The notes under the pieces: model-generated | Seen by the model: only the letters and a program-made list of their open reading frames with translations | Databases searched by the model: none | What the model was told of the DNA's origin: nothing | Source of the DNA: an uncultured Chitinophagaceae bacterium | GTDB lineage: Bacteria > Bacteroidota > Bacteroidia > Chitinophagales > Chitinophagaceae | Assembly (NCBI GenBank): GCA_936908745.1 | Contig: CAKZFX010000027.1 | Span: forward strand, 1-62,856 | Direction of reading: 5' to 3' | Length of the DNA stretch: 62,856 bases | Position numbers and translations under genes: made by a program | Part shown: positions 1 to 8,514 of the stretch, piece after piece | Layout: each line of letters opens with the position of its first letter | Position numbering within the stretch: position 1 is the first letter of the stretch

Positions 1-2
1 TC

Positions 3-1148
3 CTGATGCAGGTACCAGGCTGGATGTCACTGGTGGACATGTATAATAACATTCCATACAGCGAAGCATTTAAACTGGAGCAAACATTGACTCCTAAGTA
101 TGATGATGCACAGGCTGTTTATAATGACCTGGTAGCACGCATCACGTATGCTACAGACAAAATAAAAGCAGCTACTGCTGATGCTAACCCTGGTATCACT
201 ACTGCTGATGTTATGTTCTCTGGAAATGTTACAATGTGGGAGAAATTTGGTAATACCCTGAAACTGAAACTGGCTATTCACCAGTCACAGATCCCAGGAT
301 TTACTCCTAACGCAATCCTCAGCACGGTTACTGCTGCTGGTTATTTAGGTGCTGGTGAGACAGCATCTGTTGCACCAGCTGGTGGATTTATTGTAACGCC
401 TGGTAAACTGAATCCTTTCTGGGCTACTTACAAATCAGATGCAGCAGGTGTTTCTTCAAACGAGTTTTACAGGGCTAACAACTACGTAATGAACGTTCTG
501 AAAAATAACAGTGATCCTCGTTACCAGCGTTATTTTTCTCCTGCAACCTTAACCGGAAGCTATACAGGTGTTACTTATGGTGCACCACCGGATGAGTCTT
601 ACAACTCTGTAAGAACATCTAACGTATCTGGTCCGGGCCTGGCTGTAAGCAATACACAACGCCAGTGGGTACTGACATCTGTTGAGTCACTGTTCTTACA
701 GGCTGAAGCAATTGCAAGAGGCTGGATCTCTGGTAATGCACAAACAGCTTATGAGAATGCGGTACGTGAATCATTCGTTTACTTAGGTGTACCAAGTGCA
801 AGTGCTGCTGCTGCTACGTATGTATCGCAGTTGACACTGACCAGTACACCAAACCCTGTAACAAACTGGGGATATGTTGCTGCCGGTACAACCACACAAA
901 AAGTGGCTTTCATTGCTTACCAGAAATACCTTTCATTAGTAGGTATCAACAACCTGGAAGCATGGACAGACTATCGTCGTCTGAATGTACCTTCTGATGT
1001 TCCTATTACTGTAAACCCTGCAAGAATTTCAAATACTATTCCTATTCGTTTGTTGTATTCTGCTACGGAGTACAGCTACAACCAGGCAAATGTGGCTGCA
1101 CAGGGTTCTATCAACCAATTCACCTCACCTATTTTCTGGGATAAATAA
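3..1148 (+). CDS. SusD/RagB-like outer-membrane lipoprotein, 5' end missing
   Basis: C-terminal ~380 residues of a SusD/RagB-type nutrient-binding lipoprotein, closest in style to the SusD-like_2 branch. Such proteins sit on the outer face of the outer membrane and cap a SusC TonB-dependent transporter. The frame is open back to base 3, so the signal peptide, lipobox and first helices lie outside the window and the ATG at 6 is internal. Family marks are the helix segments WEKFGNTLKLKLAIH (near residue 78) and VESLFLQAEAIARGW (near 227), and the typical FTSPIFWDK ending. The DUF1735 gene follows after 17 bp. A susC partner is expected just upstream; this is inference from the usual gene order. 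Confidence 0.85.
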   Translation: MMQVPGWMSLVDMYNNIPYSEAFKLEQTLTPKYDDAQAVYNDLVARITYATDKIKAATADANPGITTADVMFSGNVTMWEKFGNTLKLKLAIHQSQIPGFTPNAILSTVTAAGYLGAGETASVAPAGGFIVTPGKLNPFWATYKSDAAGVSSNEFYRANNYVMNVLKNNSDPRYQRYFSPATLTGSYTGVTYGAPPDESYNSVRTSNVSGPGLAVSNTQRQWVLTSVESLFLQAEAIARGWISGNAQTAYENAVRESFVYLGVPSASAAAATYVSQLTLTSTPNPVTNWGYVAAGTTTQKVAFIAYQKYLSLVGINNLEAWTDYRRLNVPSDVPITVNPARISNTIPIRLLYSATEYSYNQANVAAQGSINQFTSPIFWDK

Positions 1149-1165
1149 CCATAAAAACTAAAAAC

Positions 1166-2152
1166 ATGATTACTAAAAAACTTGCGAATGTTGTGGGTGT
1201 TGCTTCGATAGCACTGACACTGACCTCTTGCTTGAAAGATAAGTCGATCAACAGCCTCGAGTATGGCATGATCAACTACGACAAGCAAAAGATTGCGGAA
1301 TTGGCAGCACCCCCTAATCACATTCTTGTAAATGCGATGGACTATGTTGACCAAGTGAAAGTGCTGAACATTGCAACAATCAATATTGCTGCGGATAAGC
1401 CGGTAACAGAAGATGTAACAGTTGTTACTTCAATGGCTGATACAGATGCAATGATTGCAGCTTACAATGCAGCTAATGGTACACACGTTGTACGCCTGCC
1501 CAATAGCTTTTACAATATCCTCGGAAGCGGATTATCTGTAAAAGTTGCAAGCGGCGAACGTATGGGTCACGTAAAGGCTGAGATCAATGCGATAGCTTTT
1601 GATCCTTCTACTACTTATGCATTAGCATTCACCATTCAGTCTGTTGACAAAAATGGTTACACTATCAGCGGCAATTTTAATAAAGTGCTGGTATTGTTTG
1701 GTGCTAAAAACAAGTATGATGGTCACTATGATATCAAATTCAAAATGCTGGATTGGGCTTCTGCTTATGGCATCGCCAACACCACTTTTGAATGGCCTTC
1801 AGCGTATGGTATTGACTTAGTAACTACAGGTGGTAATACTGTAAAAATGTTCTCTCCTGGTCACGGTGCTTACATCCACGTAGCAGCTACAACAGCAGTA
1901 CCAGCGGGATTGACTGGTTTCGGTTCTACAGAGCCTAAATTCACGTTCGATCTTTCTACTGACAAGTTGATTGGTGCTTCTAACGATTTCGTAGGTGCAA
2001 GAACATTTGAAGTTAATACTGCATATCCTGACAGCCGTTGGGATGATACAGGCGCAACTACTAAGGCTTATCTTGCGATCATCATGAAGCAAGCGGGTCG
2101 TCCTGACTTACAGATTTTTGATACGTTAACTTATGTTGGCCCACGCGACTAA
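1166..2152 (+). CDS. DUF1735 domain lipoprotein
   Basis: 328-residue predicted lipoprotein. The N-terminus is a type II signal peptide with lipobox LTSC, so the mature protein starts at Cys22. Residues ~40-150 fit the DUF1735 (BT_3987-type) beta-sandwich, with the characteristic run in which an NAANGTHVVRLP segment precedes a conserved PLP-like strand; the remainder (~160-328) resembles the C-terminal glycan-binding-like part of such proteins. Genes of this kind follow susD in Bacteroidota utilisation loci and encode surface lipoproteins that probably bind the same ligand. It is 17 bp behind the SusD-like gene and ends in a strong terminator, so it is the last gene of that unit. The ligand cannot be inferred. 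Confidence 0.75.
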   Translation: MITKKLANVVGVASIALTLTSCLKDKSINSLEYGMINYDKQKIAELAAPPNHILVNAMDYVDQVKVLNIATINIAADKPVTEDVTVVTSMADTDAMIAAYNAANGTHVVRLPNSFYNILGSGLSVKVASGERMGHVKAEINAIAFDPSTTYALAFTIQSVDKNGYTISGNFNKVLVLFGAKNKYDGHYDIKFKMLDWASAYGIANTTFEWPSAYGIDLVTTGGNTVKMFSPGHGAYIHVAATTAVPAGLTGFGSTEPKFTFDLSTDKLIGASNDFVGARTFEVNTAYPDSRWDDTGATTKAYLAIIMKQAGRPDLQIFDTLTYVGPRD

Positions 2153-2177
2153 TATAAGTTTCTTATAAAATCTCTAT

Positions 2178-2205
2178 GAAAAAGCCCCTTCAACGGGGCT
2201 TTTTC
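2178..2205 (+). terminator. Rho-independent terminator after the SusD-like/DUF1735 unit
   Basis: Perfect stem of 11 bp (GAAAAAGCCCC at 2178-2188 against GGGGCTTTTTC at 2195-2205) with a 6-nt loop, followed by a T-rich stretch, 25 bp after the DUF1735 stop. Confidence 0.85.
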
Positions 2206-2253
2206 TATTTTGTAAATAAGATCTAACTTTATTCTTTATTAATATAACATAAC

Positions 2254-2568
2254 ATGTCTGATCAACCAACCGGCCCTAACCAACTGAACATTGAAATTTC
2301 AGAAGAAATAGCTGAAGGTACATACGCCAACCTGGCCATAATCACCCATTCACATGCAGAATTCGTGGTTGATTTTGTCAACGTAATGCCGGGAACACCC
2401 AAAAGCAAAGTAAAATCAAGGATCATCCTGACCCCGCAACATGCAAAACGCTTTATGAAGGCGCTTACAGACAATATTGAAAAATATGAAGCAGCAAACG
2501 GGGATATAAAAGATATCGACGAAATGCAGCTTCCCCTCAACTTTGGCGGCCCTACCGCACAGGCTTAA
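2254..2568 (+). CDS. DUF3467 family protein
   Basis: 104-residue soluble protein matching the DUF3467 family, common in Bacteroidota and a few other phyla. Marks are the N-terminal ISEEIAEGTYANLAIITHS, then EFVVDFVNVMPG, then SRIILTPQHAKRFMKAL. The length is normal for the family. No signal peptide or membrane segment is present. The biochemical role of the family is not established. It stands alone between two terminated units, so the surroundings give no clue. Confidence 0.85.
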   Translation: MSDQPTGPNQLNIEISEEIAEGTYANLAIITHSHAEFVVDFVNVMPGTPKSKVKSRIILTPQHAKRFMKALTDNIEKYEAANGDIKDIDEMQLPLNFGGPTAQA

Positions 2569-2657
2569 TTAATCTTTTCATCAGCTTCTCATGCCGGGGT
2601 ATAACAGGTGGAACACTTCTTGTTATATGTCTGTTTTATCCTATTTGTCAATTGTAA

Positions 2658-2688
2658 TTGTATACTAATTACTACAACCGTACCTTTG
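2658..2688 (+). promoter_or_regulatory. Predicted Bacteroidota promoter of the OmpA/TSP3 gene
   Basis: TTG at 2658-2660 and TACCTTTG at 2681-2688 (exact TAnnTTTG) are 20 bp apart, as expected for the -33/-7 pair. Transcription would begin near 2693, giving a leader of about 150 nt before the ATG at 2842; nothing else recognisable was seen in that leader or in the 273-bp gap. Confidence 0.6.
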
Positions 2689-2841
2689 TGCCCCGAAAAA
2701 AATGAGGCTTTCGGTTTATAATTAAAAGTACAGGCAACCCGCAGGCTTCTTATGAAGTCTAAGGGTGGAAACAGGACGATAGTGAGATAACAGCACAGCA
2801 TTTTAAACTTAGACATATATAGTTCACCCAAAAACCTCAAA

Positions 2842-4212
2842 ATGAAGAAGAACCTTCTGCTATTCGCAGCTATACTGATGATGTATGCTGCACAGGCACA
2901 GACAAATGACCATGTAACGGCTGGCGTTACAGGTGCTTTCAACTTCGCTAAGCTGAATACTAAATTGCAAAACAGCAGCGCTGACCCGGGCTACAAATTC
3001 GCAACAGATGGCTTATTTGGCTACTGGGTTAATATCCCGCTGAGCCGCCGCCTTTCCCTGGAGCCCCAGATGCTTTTTATATCTGATCGCTTTAAACCCG
3101 AAAACGGTGGTCTGAATGACTTCGACGGTAAAGTAAACTATGTAGGCATTCCGGTCCTGCTGAAAATTCATGCTCACAAATACATTGCGTTTCCCGTGGG
3201 TGTGCAACTGGATTTAAGAACATCTGAAAAACCGGGCAATGGTCCTTACCAGAAAACGGCTTTCGATTCTTATAGCTTAGGTGTTACGGGTGGTATTGAA
3301 ATTCTGCCTAATGCAAGATTTTCGCTTTTTGGCCGCTACGTATATGGTCTTAATAAAACAAACCTCAACCAGGATGCTCCTTCAAGGGCCTATGATTTCA
3401 CCAACCAGAACATTTATGCTGGTTTAAAAATCAAATTGTTTGACTTTAAGAAAAAACCAGCGGTTGTACCTCCGCCGCCACCACCTCCTCAACCAAAAGA
3501 TACAGACGGTGATGGTATCAATGATGATGATGATAAATGTCCTACTGTACCGGGCCTGGCTAAATACCAGGGTTGTCCTATCCCTGATACCGATAAAGAT
3601 GGTATTAATGATGAAGAAGACAAATGTCCTACTGTACCGGGCCTGGCCAAATATCAAGGTTGCCCTATCCCGGATACCGATGGTGATGGTATCAATGATG
3701 AGCAGGACAAATGTCCTACTGTACCGGGTGTATCAAGATACCAGGGTTGCCCTGTTCCTGATACGGATGGTGATGGTATCAACGATGAAGAAGATAAATG
3801 TCCAAACCTTGCCGGTGTAAGGGAAAACCAGGGTTGCCCTGCTATCACTGAAGAAGTGAAGAAAAGAGTGGATGTAGCTGCAAGAAATATCCTGTTTGTA
3901 ACAGGCAGCGCCAAACTGCAATCTAAATCTTATAAAGGATTGAATGATGTAGTAAAAGTAATGCAGGAAAATCCTGATATGAAGCTGGCTATCGATGGCC
4001 ATACTGACAATGTAGGCAGTGATGAACTGAACCAGAAACTGAGTGATAACCGTGCTGCTTCTGTAAGAACGTATATCATCAGTAAGGGCATCGCTGAAAG
4101 CCGTATCATTTCTGCTGGTCATGGTGAAACAATGCCAATAGCTGATAACAAAACAGCTGCCGGCCGCCAGCAAAACCGTCGTGTTGAAATGAAACTGAGC
4201 TACTATCAATAA
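2842..4212 (+). CDS. OmpA family porin with TSP3 repeats
   Basis: 456-residue outer-membrane protein. Order of parts: signal peptide (1-19, ending AAQAQ); an 8-strand-type outer-membrane beta-barrel (~22-200); a Pro-rich hinge of eight consecutive prolines (~210-218); four thrombospondin type 3 calcium-binding repeats (~220-335) with the DTDGDGINDxxDKCP signature; and an OmpA C-terminal peptidoglycan-binding domain (~340-456) with the diagnostic IDGHTDNVGSDELNQKLSDNRA and a final RRVEMKL. It likely anchors the outer membrane to the cell wall. Monocistronic, between its own promoter and a strong terminator. Confidence 0.93.
   Translation: MKKNLLLFAAILMMYAAQAQTNDHVTAGVTGAFNFAKLNTKLQNSSADPGYKFATDGLFGYWVNIPLSRRLSLEPQMLFISDRFKPENGGLNDFDGKVNYVGIPVLLKIHAHKYIAFPVGVQLDLRTSEKPGNGPYQKTAFDSYSLGVTGGIEILPNARFSLFGRYVYGLNKTNLNQDAPSRAYDFTNQNIYAGLKIKLFDFKKKPAVVPPPPPPPQPKDTDGDGINDDDDKCPTVPGLAKYQGCPIPDTDKDGINDEEDKCPTVPGLAKYQGCPIPDTDGDGINDEQDKCPTVPGVSRYQGCPVPDTDGDGINDEEDKCPNLAGVRENQGCPAITEEVKKRVDVAARNILFVTGSAKLQSKSYKGLNDVVKVMQENPDMKLAIDGHTDNVGSDELNQKLSDNRAASVRTYIISKGIAESRIISAGHGETMPIADNKTAAGRQQNRRVEMKLSYYQ
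3499..3846 (+). repeat. Four tandem 87-bp repeats coding TSP3 units
   Basis: Copies start at 3499, 3586, 3673 and 3760. Each codes a 29-residue unit beginning DTDxDGIND and ending QGCPxP. The first three are nearly identical at DNA level; the fourth is diverged (PNLAGVREN in place of PTVPGLAKY). In-frame copy-number change by slippage or recombination is plausible. Confidence 0.9.
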
Positions 4213-4233
4213 GTATTAAACTGTTCAGCTGAC

Positions 4234-4266
4234 AAAAGCCCCTCGTCAACGATGAGGGGCTTTTTA
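4234..4266 (+). terminator. Terminator shared by the OmpA gene and convergent radC
   Basis: Stem AAAAGCCCCTCGTC (4234-4247) against GATGAGGGGCTTTT (4251-4264) with one G-T wobble and a 3-nt loop, followed by T's on the plus strand. The complementary A-run also gives a U-tract on the minus strand, so it can serve radC, which ends at 4282. Confidence 0.8.
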
Positions 4267-4281
4267 TTTATAGGTTATTTA

Positions 4282-4974
4282 TTATAGCAATCCTTCGTCT
4301 GCAAAACTGAAATAACCGTCATTGCTGACAATGATATGGTCCAGCACTTTGATATCAAAAAAGGCAGCTGCTTCTTTTATTTTATACGTAAGCTGCCTGT
4401 CGGCACGACTTGGCTTTAAATTGCCCGAAGGATGGTTATGGCATAAGATGATATTAACAGCATTTTCTTCCAACGCTCTTTTCAAAATGATCCGTGGATC
4501 AGCAACCGTATCTGTTATACCACCTTTGCTGATGACTTCAAAATGGTTTACTTTATTAGAACGGTTTAAAAACAATACGGCAAACACCTCGTGGCGGTAA
4601 TCCTGCAACTTAATACGCAGGAAGCGGGCGATATCGGCACTGCCGTTGACGATTTGCTTTCCGGGCCCTGCAAATGCTTCCCTGCGCCGCCCCAGTTCCA
4701 ATGCAGCCGAAATACTGATAGCTTTGGCCTCACCAATCCCTTTTATTTTCATAAAATCTTTAATGGAAAGCTTGCCCAACTCCTGGAGATTATCCTTTCC
4801 CAGTCTTAATACTTCCTGGGCAAGTTCTACGGCCGACTTTTGATAAGTGCCTTTATGAATAAGTATGGCAAGCAATTCGGAAAGGCTCAGCTGTTGAGCT
4901 CCTGCGGATAGTAGTTTTTCCCTTGGGCGGTCGTCTTTTGCCCAGTTTTTTATAGAGTACTTATGCTCTTGCAT
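4282..4974 (-). CDS. radC: RadC family JAB/MPN-domain protein
   Basis: 230 residues, the usual RadC length. The N-terminal part (~1-100) carries the UPF0758 helix-hairpin-helix-like region (IKDFMKIKGIGEAKAISISAALELGRR). The C-terminal part (~105-230) is the JAB1/MPN-like metalloprotease fold, with the zinc-ligand motif CHNHPSGNLKPSRAD. Despite the name, family members are not proven DNA-repair enzymes and the substrate is unknown. Convergent with the OmpA gene. Confidence 0.93.
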   Translation of the reverse strand: MQEHKYSIKNWAKDDRPREKLLSAGAQQLSLSELLAILIHKGTYQKSAVELAQEVLRLGKDNLQELGKLSIKDFMKIKGIGEAKAISISAALELGRRREAFAGPGKQIVNGSADIARFLRIKLQDYRHEVFAVLFLNRSNKVNHFEVISKGGITDTVADPRIILKRALEENAVNIILCHNHPSGNLKPSRADRQLTYKIKEAAAFFDIKVLDHIIVSNDGYFSFADEGLL

Positions 4975-5081
4975 TCATTTAAGTTAGCTATTATTTTTAT
5001 CTCCACAATACCACGAAACGGTATTGGGAAAAGCCACCAGGAATTAAGATCCGCCTCCTATTGAAAAACACTTAAAATCTG

Positions 5082-5303
5082 ATGATCATGAAAGCCAAAT
5101 CTATCAACCCGATGGGTGCATTGCATCCTGTCCTGTTTTTTGCAGGCATTTACGTAGTGGTGTTATTATTCTCCATTTTTATCTGTTCAGCCTTATTTTA
5201 TAGCTGCAACAGCAGTCCTTCAAAAATTGGAAAGAACCCGGCTATTCAAATGGAAAACGAAATACCCGGTTTGCAATCGGGTGCAGCGGTTGCCATGCGA
5301 TAA
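5082..5303 (+). CDS. Small single-pass membrane protein, unknown
   Basis: 73 residues with one strong hydrophobic helix (~16-43, LFFAGIYVVVLLFSIFICSALF) followed by a short polar tail. The start could be ATG 5082 or ATG 5088 (MKAKSI). There is no recognised domain. Support is only the coherent membrane helix and the absence of any competing gene in this gap. It could be chance coding. Confidence 0.4.
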   Translation: MIMKAKSINPMGALHPVLFFAGIYVVVLLFSIFICSALFYSCNSSPSKIGKNPAIQMENEIPGLQSGAAVAMR

Positions 5304-5359
5304 GCGAAGCCACAACCACTCAACAGATCAATATTAATAGCCGCAGAAGGCTATTTTTT

Positions 5360-5390
5360 TTGCCTCCAAATGCGGGGAAGAGTATCTTCG
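5360..5390 (+). promoter_or_regulatory. Predicted prs promoter
   Basis: TTG at 5360-5362 after a T-run, 20-bp spacer, then TATCTTCG at 5383-5390 (one mismatch to TAnnTTTG). This places transcription start near 5395, downstream of the TTG codon at 5360, and so argues that the true prs start is ATG 5408. Confidence 0.5.
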
Positions 5391-5407
5391 CCCCACATTT
5401 TTCTGTC

Positions 5408-6355
5408 ATGCAATCTGCTAAAATATTCTCAGGCACTGGCTCTCAACACCTTGCCGAACAAATCTGCAAACGATTTGGTACCCAGCTTGGAAAAATAAAT
5501 ATTCAACGGTTTAGTGATGGGGAAATATCCCCGATTTTCCTTGAAAGCGTTCGGGGCGACTATGTTTTCCTGATCCAAAGCACTTGTTCCCCGGCCGAAA
5601 ACCTGATGGAATTGCTGCTGATGATCGACGCAGCCCGCCGGGCATCGGCTTACAAAGTGATCGCCGTTATCCCTTATTACGGGTATGCCCGCCAGGACCG
5701 GAAAGACCGCCCGCGGGTGGCAATTGGCAGTAAGCTGGTTGCCAACATGTTAGTAGCCGCGGGGGCCGACAGGGTGATCACCATGGACCTCCATGCGCCC
5801 CAGATCCAGGGTTATTTTGACATCCCGGTAGACCACCTGGACAGCCACGCAGTTTTTATTCCTTATATAGAGAACCTTAAGCTGGAAAATCTTACCTTTG
5901 CGGCCCCTGACGTGGGAGCTACCAACCGTATCAGGGAGATCGCCAGCTACTTTAATGCAGAAATGGTGATCTGTGATAAGCACCGGAAACGGGCCAATGA
6001 GATCGCAAGCATGGTAGTGATAGGAGATGTGACCGGCAAAGACATTGTGATCATTGATGATATTTGTGACACCGGCGGAACACTCGCAAAAAGCGCAGGT
6101 CTTTTAAAAGAAAAGGGAGCAAGAAGTGTACGGGCATTGATCACTCACCCTGTATTGAGTGGCAAAGCGTATGAAAACATCGAGAACAGTGTGCTGGAAG
6201 AAGTAGTGGTATGTGATACGATCCCGATGAAAAAAGAGAGTTCAAAAATCAAGGTGATCTCGGTCGCTGAACTTTTTGGAGTAGCTATCAGGAATGCGTT
6301 TGAGAACAAGAGTATCACAAGTCTTTTTGTTCACTCGCAGAGAAGAGACAAGTAA
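5408..6355 (+). CDS. prs: Ribose-phosphate pyrophosphokinase
   Basis: Makes PRPP from ribose 5-phosphate and ATP for nucleotide, His and Trp synthesis; cytoplasmic. From ATG 5408 the product is 315 residues, the standard length, and starts MQSAKIFSGTGSQ like other PRPP synthetases. Visible motifs: the catalytic loop region YGYARQDRKDRPR (~97-109), the signature MDLHAPQIQGYFDIPVDHL (~130), and the PRPP-binding loop IVIIDDICDTGGTL (~215-228). An upstream in-frame TTG at 5360 would add 16 residues but lies ahead of the predicted transcription start. rplY follows after 24 bp and is probably co-transcribed. Confidence 0.95.
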   Translation: MQSAKIFSGTGSQHLAEQICKRFGTQLGKINIQRFSDGEISPIFLESVRGDYVFLIQSTCSPAENLMELLLMIDAARRASAYKVIAVIPYYGYARQDRKDRPRVAIGSKLVANMLVAAGADRVITMDLHAPQIQGYFDIPVDHLDSHAVFIPYIENLKLENLTFAAPDVGATNRIREIASYFNAEMVICDKHRKRANEIASMVVIGDVTGKDIVIIDDICDTGGTLAKSAGLLKEKGARSVRALITHPVLSGKAYENIENSVLEEVVVCDTIPMKKESSKIKVISVAELFGVAIRNAFENKSITSLFVHSQRRDK

Positions 6356-6379
6356 TTTTTAAACAACAATAAACAAACA

Positions 6380-6973
6380 ATGAAAACAATTACAATCGAA
6401 GGACAACTGAGGACCGGATTCGGGAAAGCCGCCACCCGCCAACTCCGCTCTCAAGACCTGGTGCCTGGTGTAATTTACGGGGGTGCAGAGGAGATCAGTT
6501 TTGCCGCTCCGGCTGCTTCTTTCAAGCACTTAGTTTACACACCAAGCTTCCAGATCGCAGAAGTAAAAATCGAAGGCAAAACTTACAGGACTATCCTGAA
6601 AGACCTGCAATTTGACAAGGTGAATGATATCCTGAGCCACGTAGATTTGCTGGAACTGGTAGAAGATAAAAAAGTAATCGCTGACATTCCGTTGAAATTT
6701 GTAGGTACATCTAAAGGTGTAAAAGACGGTGGTAAGTTGGTTACTAAAATGAAATCACTGAAAATTAAAACGTACCCTAAATACCTGAAAGAGCAAATCG
6801 AAGTTCCTATCGATGAGCTGGATCTGAACGGTAACATCCGGGTGGAAGATGTGGTAGCTGAAAACTACGAGATTCTGAACTCACCACGTATTCCTATCGC
6901 TTCAGTAGTATTGACAAGGCAATTGAAACAGGAAGAAGCTGCTGCAACGGCTGCTGCTCCTGCAAAAAAATAA
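6380..6973 (+). CDS. rplY: Ribosomal protein L25/Ctc (long form)
   Basis: 197 residues. The N-terminal ~95 residues form the L25 5S rRNA-binding domain (EGQLRTGFGKAATRQLRSQDLVPGVIYGG); residues ~100-190 are the C-terminal TL5/Ctc beta domain (IPLKFVGTSKGVKDGG, then PKYLKEQIEVPIDELDLNG). The last residues are an Ala/Lys-rich tail (EEAAATAAAPAKK). The prs-rplY-pth order is widely conserved in bacteria and is kept here. Confidence 0.95.
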   Translation: MKTITIEGQLRTGFGKAATRQLRSQDLVPGVIYGGAEEISFAAPAASFKHLVYTPSFQIAEVKIEGKTYRTILKDLQFDKVNDILSHVDLLELVEDKKVIADIPLKFVGTSKGVKDGGKLVTKMKSLKIKTYPKYLKEQIEVPIDELDLNGNIRVEDVVAENYEILNSPRIPIASVVLTRQLKQEEAAATAAAPAKK

Positions 6974-6993
6974 TAGTTGCCCAAAATATAACG

Positions 6994-7020
6994 AAACCCG
7001 TATCATTGATGCGGGTTTTT
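6994..7020 (+). terminator. Terminator after rplY
   Basis: AAACCCGTATC (6994-7004), ATT loop, GATGCGGGTTT (7008-7018), one T-G wobble, followed by T's. It lies between rplY and pth, so pth is likely expressed partly from its own promoter or by read-through. Confidence 0.75.
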
Positions 7021-7052
7021 TATTGACCCTTGTATAGAAAGAATAAGCAGCA

Positions 7053-7628
7053 ATGAAATTTCTTATCGTTGGTTTAGGAAATATTGGCGACGAATACGCA
7101 CATACCCGTCACAACATTGGTTTTGATGTGGTGAATGCGTTTGTGCAAAAACATGGCGGCAGCTTTCGCACAGACAGGCTGGCTTACGTGGCCGAAGTAA
7201 AATGGAAAGGCAAAACGTTTGTTTGTATATGCCCTACCACTTATATGAACCTCAGCGGCCGTGCCGTTAAATACTGGATGGATAAAGAAAAAATTGCATT
7301 AAGCAATATGCTGGTGATTGTGGATGACCTGGCTTTGCCATTGGAAAAACTGCGGCTTCGCTCTTCGGGCAGCGATGCAGGGCATAACGGTTTAAAAAGC
7401 TTACAGGAAACATTAAACAGCATGGAATACCCCCGCCTGCGCTTCGGTATCGGCAATAACTATCCCAAAGGAATGCAGGCTGAATTTGTACTGGGCAAAT
7501 GGGCCAAAGCGGAAGAGCCTGTGGTGAAATTAAAGATTGATGCCTCGGTGGAAATGATTGAAATCTTTGCTGCACAAGGCATAACAGCCGCTATGAACCA
7601 GGCAAATAATAAGAGCTTTTCATTATGA
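7053..7628 (+). CDS. pth: Peptidyl-tRNA hydrolase
   Basis: 191 residues, normal length for Pth, which recycles peptidyl-tRNAs released from stalled ribosomes. The N-terminus FLIVGLGNIGDEYAHTRHN carries Asn10 and the catalytic His20. The substrate-binding segment TTYMNLSGRAV, the active-site Asp region VIVDDLALP and SGSDAGHNGLKSL are all present. Confidence 0.96.
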   Translation: MKFLIVGLGNIGDEYAHTRHNIGFDVVNAFVQKHGGSFRTDRLAYVAEVKWKGKTFVCICPTTYMNLSGRAVKYWMDKEKIALSNMLVIVDDLALPLEKLRLRSSGSDAGHNGLKSLQETLNSMEYPRLRFGIGNNYPKGMQAEFVLGKWAKAEEPVVKLKIDASVEMIEIFAAQGITAAMNQANNKSFSL

Positions 7629-7773
7629 TTAATCAGCCGGATTACTTATTTTAGCACCCCTAATCCCGCTCTGATAGCAAGTCCAATAGATTTTGATAGC
7701 CAATGAATATGTAGGATAAACATTCCAGATGGGTATCGTATCCGATGTATTTAATTAAAACACCACCAGCATT

Positions 7774-8385
7774 ATGAAAATTTTTTGCATTGGCCGGAAC
7801 TATGTTGCGCATGCTGAGGAACTTGGAAATGAAGTTCCTGAAGAGCCTGTTGTCTTCATGAAGCCTAAGAGTGCTATGCTGCAAGCGCATACACCTTTTT
7901 ACTACCCAGAATTTACCAATGAACTGCACTATGAATGTGAACTGGTAATCCGCATCAGCAAGAATGGTAAATATGTGCAGGAGAAATTTGCTTCTAAATA
8001 CTATGATGCTATCACCACCGGCATTGATTTCACTGCCCGTGATATCCAGAATGAACTGAAGCAAAAAGGATTGCCCTGGGAAAAAGCAAAAGCATGGGAC
8101 AACTCGGCTGTGATTGGCAAATGGACGCCACTGACTGCTATCAAGAATAAAAAAGATATCAATTTCTGTTTATACAAAAACAAAGAGCTGGTGCAGCAGG
8201 GCAACTCTGCCAATATGATCCACAGCTTTGATAAAATTGTATCGTATATCTCTAACTATTTTTCTGTCAATATCGGCGACGTGATCTTCACAGGCACACC
8301 GGCAGGTGTGGGTGAAGTGGTGGTAGGTGACGAACTGGAAGCTTTTATTGAGGACGACAGCATGTTTTCCCTGGAAGTTAAATAA
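7774..8385 (+). CDS. Fumarylacetoacetate hydrolase family protein (FAHD1-like)
   Basis: 203-residue single-domain member of the FAH superfamily, near acylpyruvases/oxaloacetate decarboxylases. Starts MKIFCIGRNYVAHAEELGN. The metal-site acidic residues appear in ELHYECELVIRI and the later TGIDFTARDIQ, and the family block KAWDNSAVIGKWTPL and GDVIFTGTPAGVGEV are intact. The exact substrate (acylpyruvate, oxaloacetate or other beta-diketo acid) cannot be told from sequence. Confidence 0.88.
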   Translation: MKIFCIGRNYVAHAEELGNEVPEEPVVFMKPKSAMLQAHTPFYYPEFTNELHYECELVIRISKNGKYVQEKFASKYYDAITTGIDFTARDIQNELKQKGLPWEKAKAWDNSAVIGKWTPLTAIKNKKDINFCLYKNKELVQQGNSANMIHSFDKIVSYISNYFSVNIGDVIFTGTPAGVGEVVVGDELEAFIEDDSMFSLEVK

Positions 8386-8422
8386 AAACCAAACCCCCGT
8401 TGGTTCCGATACCAACTGCTTG

Positions 8423-8456
8423 CAAAAGTCATTCTCACAAGGATGACTTTTGTTTT
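8423..8456 (+). terminator. Terminator after the FAH-family gene
   Basis: CAAAAGTCAT (8423-8432) pairs with ATGACTTTTG (8443-8452) across a 10-nt loop, then TTTT. It lies 38 bp after the stop. Confidence 0.7.
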
Positions 8457-8484
8457 ATATACTAAAGTTCGTTAGTCTTTGCCT

Positions 8485-8492
8485 TAAATTTG
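8485..8492 (+). promoter_or_regulatory. -7 element of the first E1 fusion gene
   Basis: TAAATTTG, an exact TAnnTTTG match, 22 bp ahead of ATG 8515. No convincing TTG partner at -33 was seen. Confidence 0.45.
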
Positions 8493-8514
8493 CGCATCCG
8501 ATCGATACGTACAA

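Noticed and set aside
3499..3846. Tandem repeat considered as a CRISPR array
   Set aside because: Units are contiguous 87-bp coding repeats for TSP3 motifs, without spacers.
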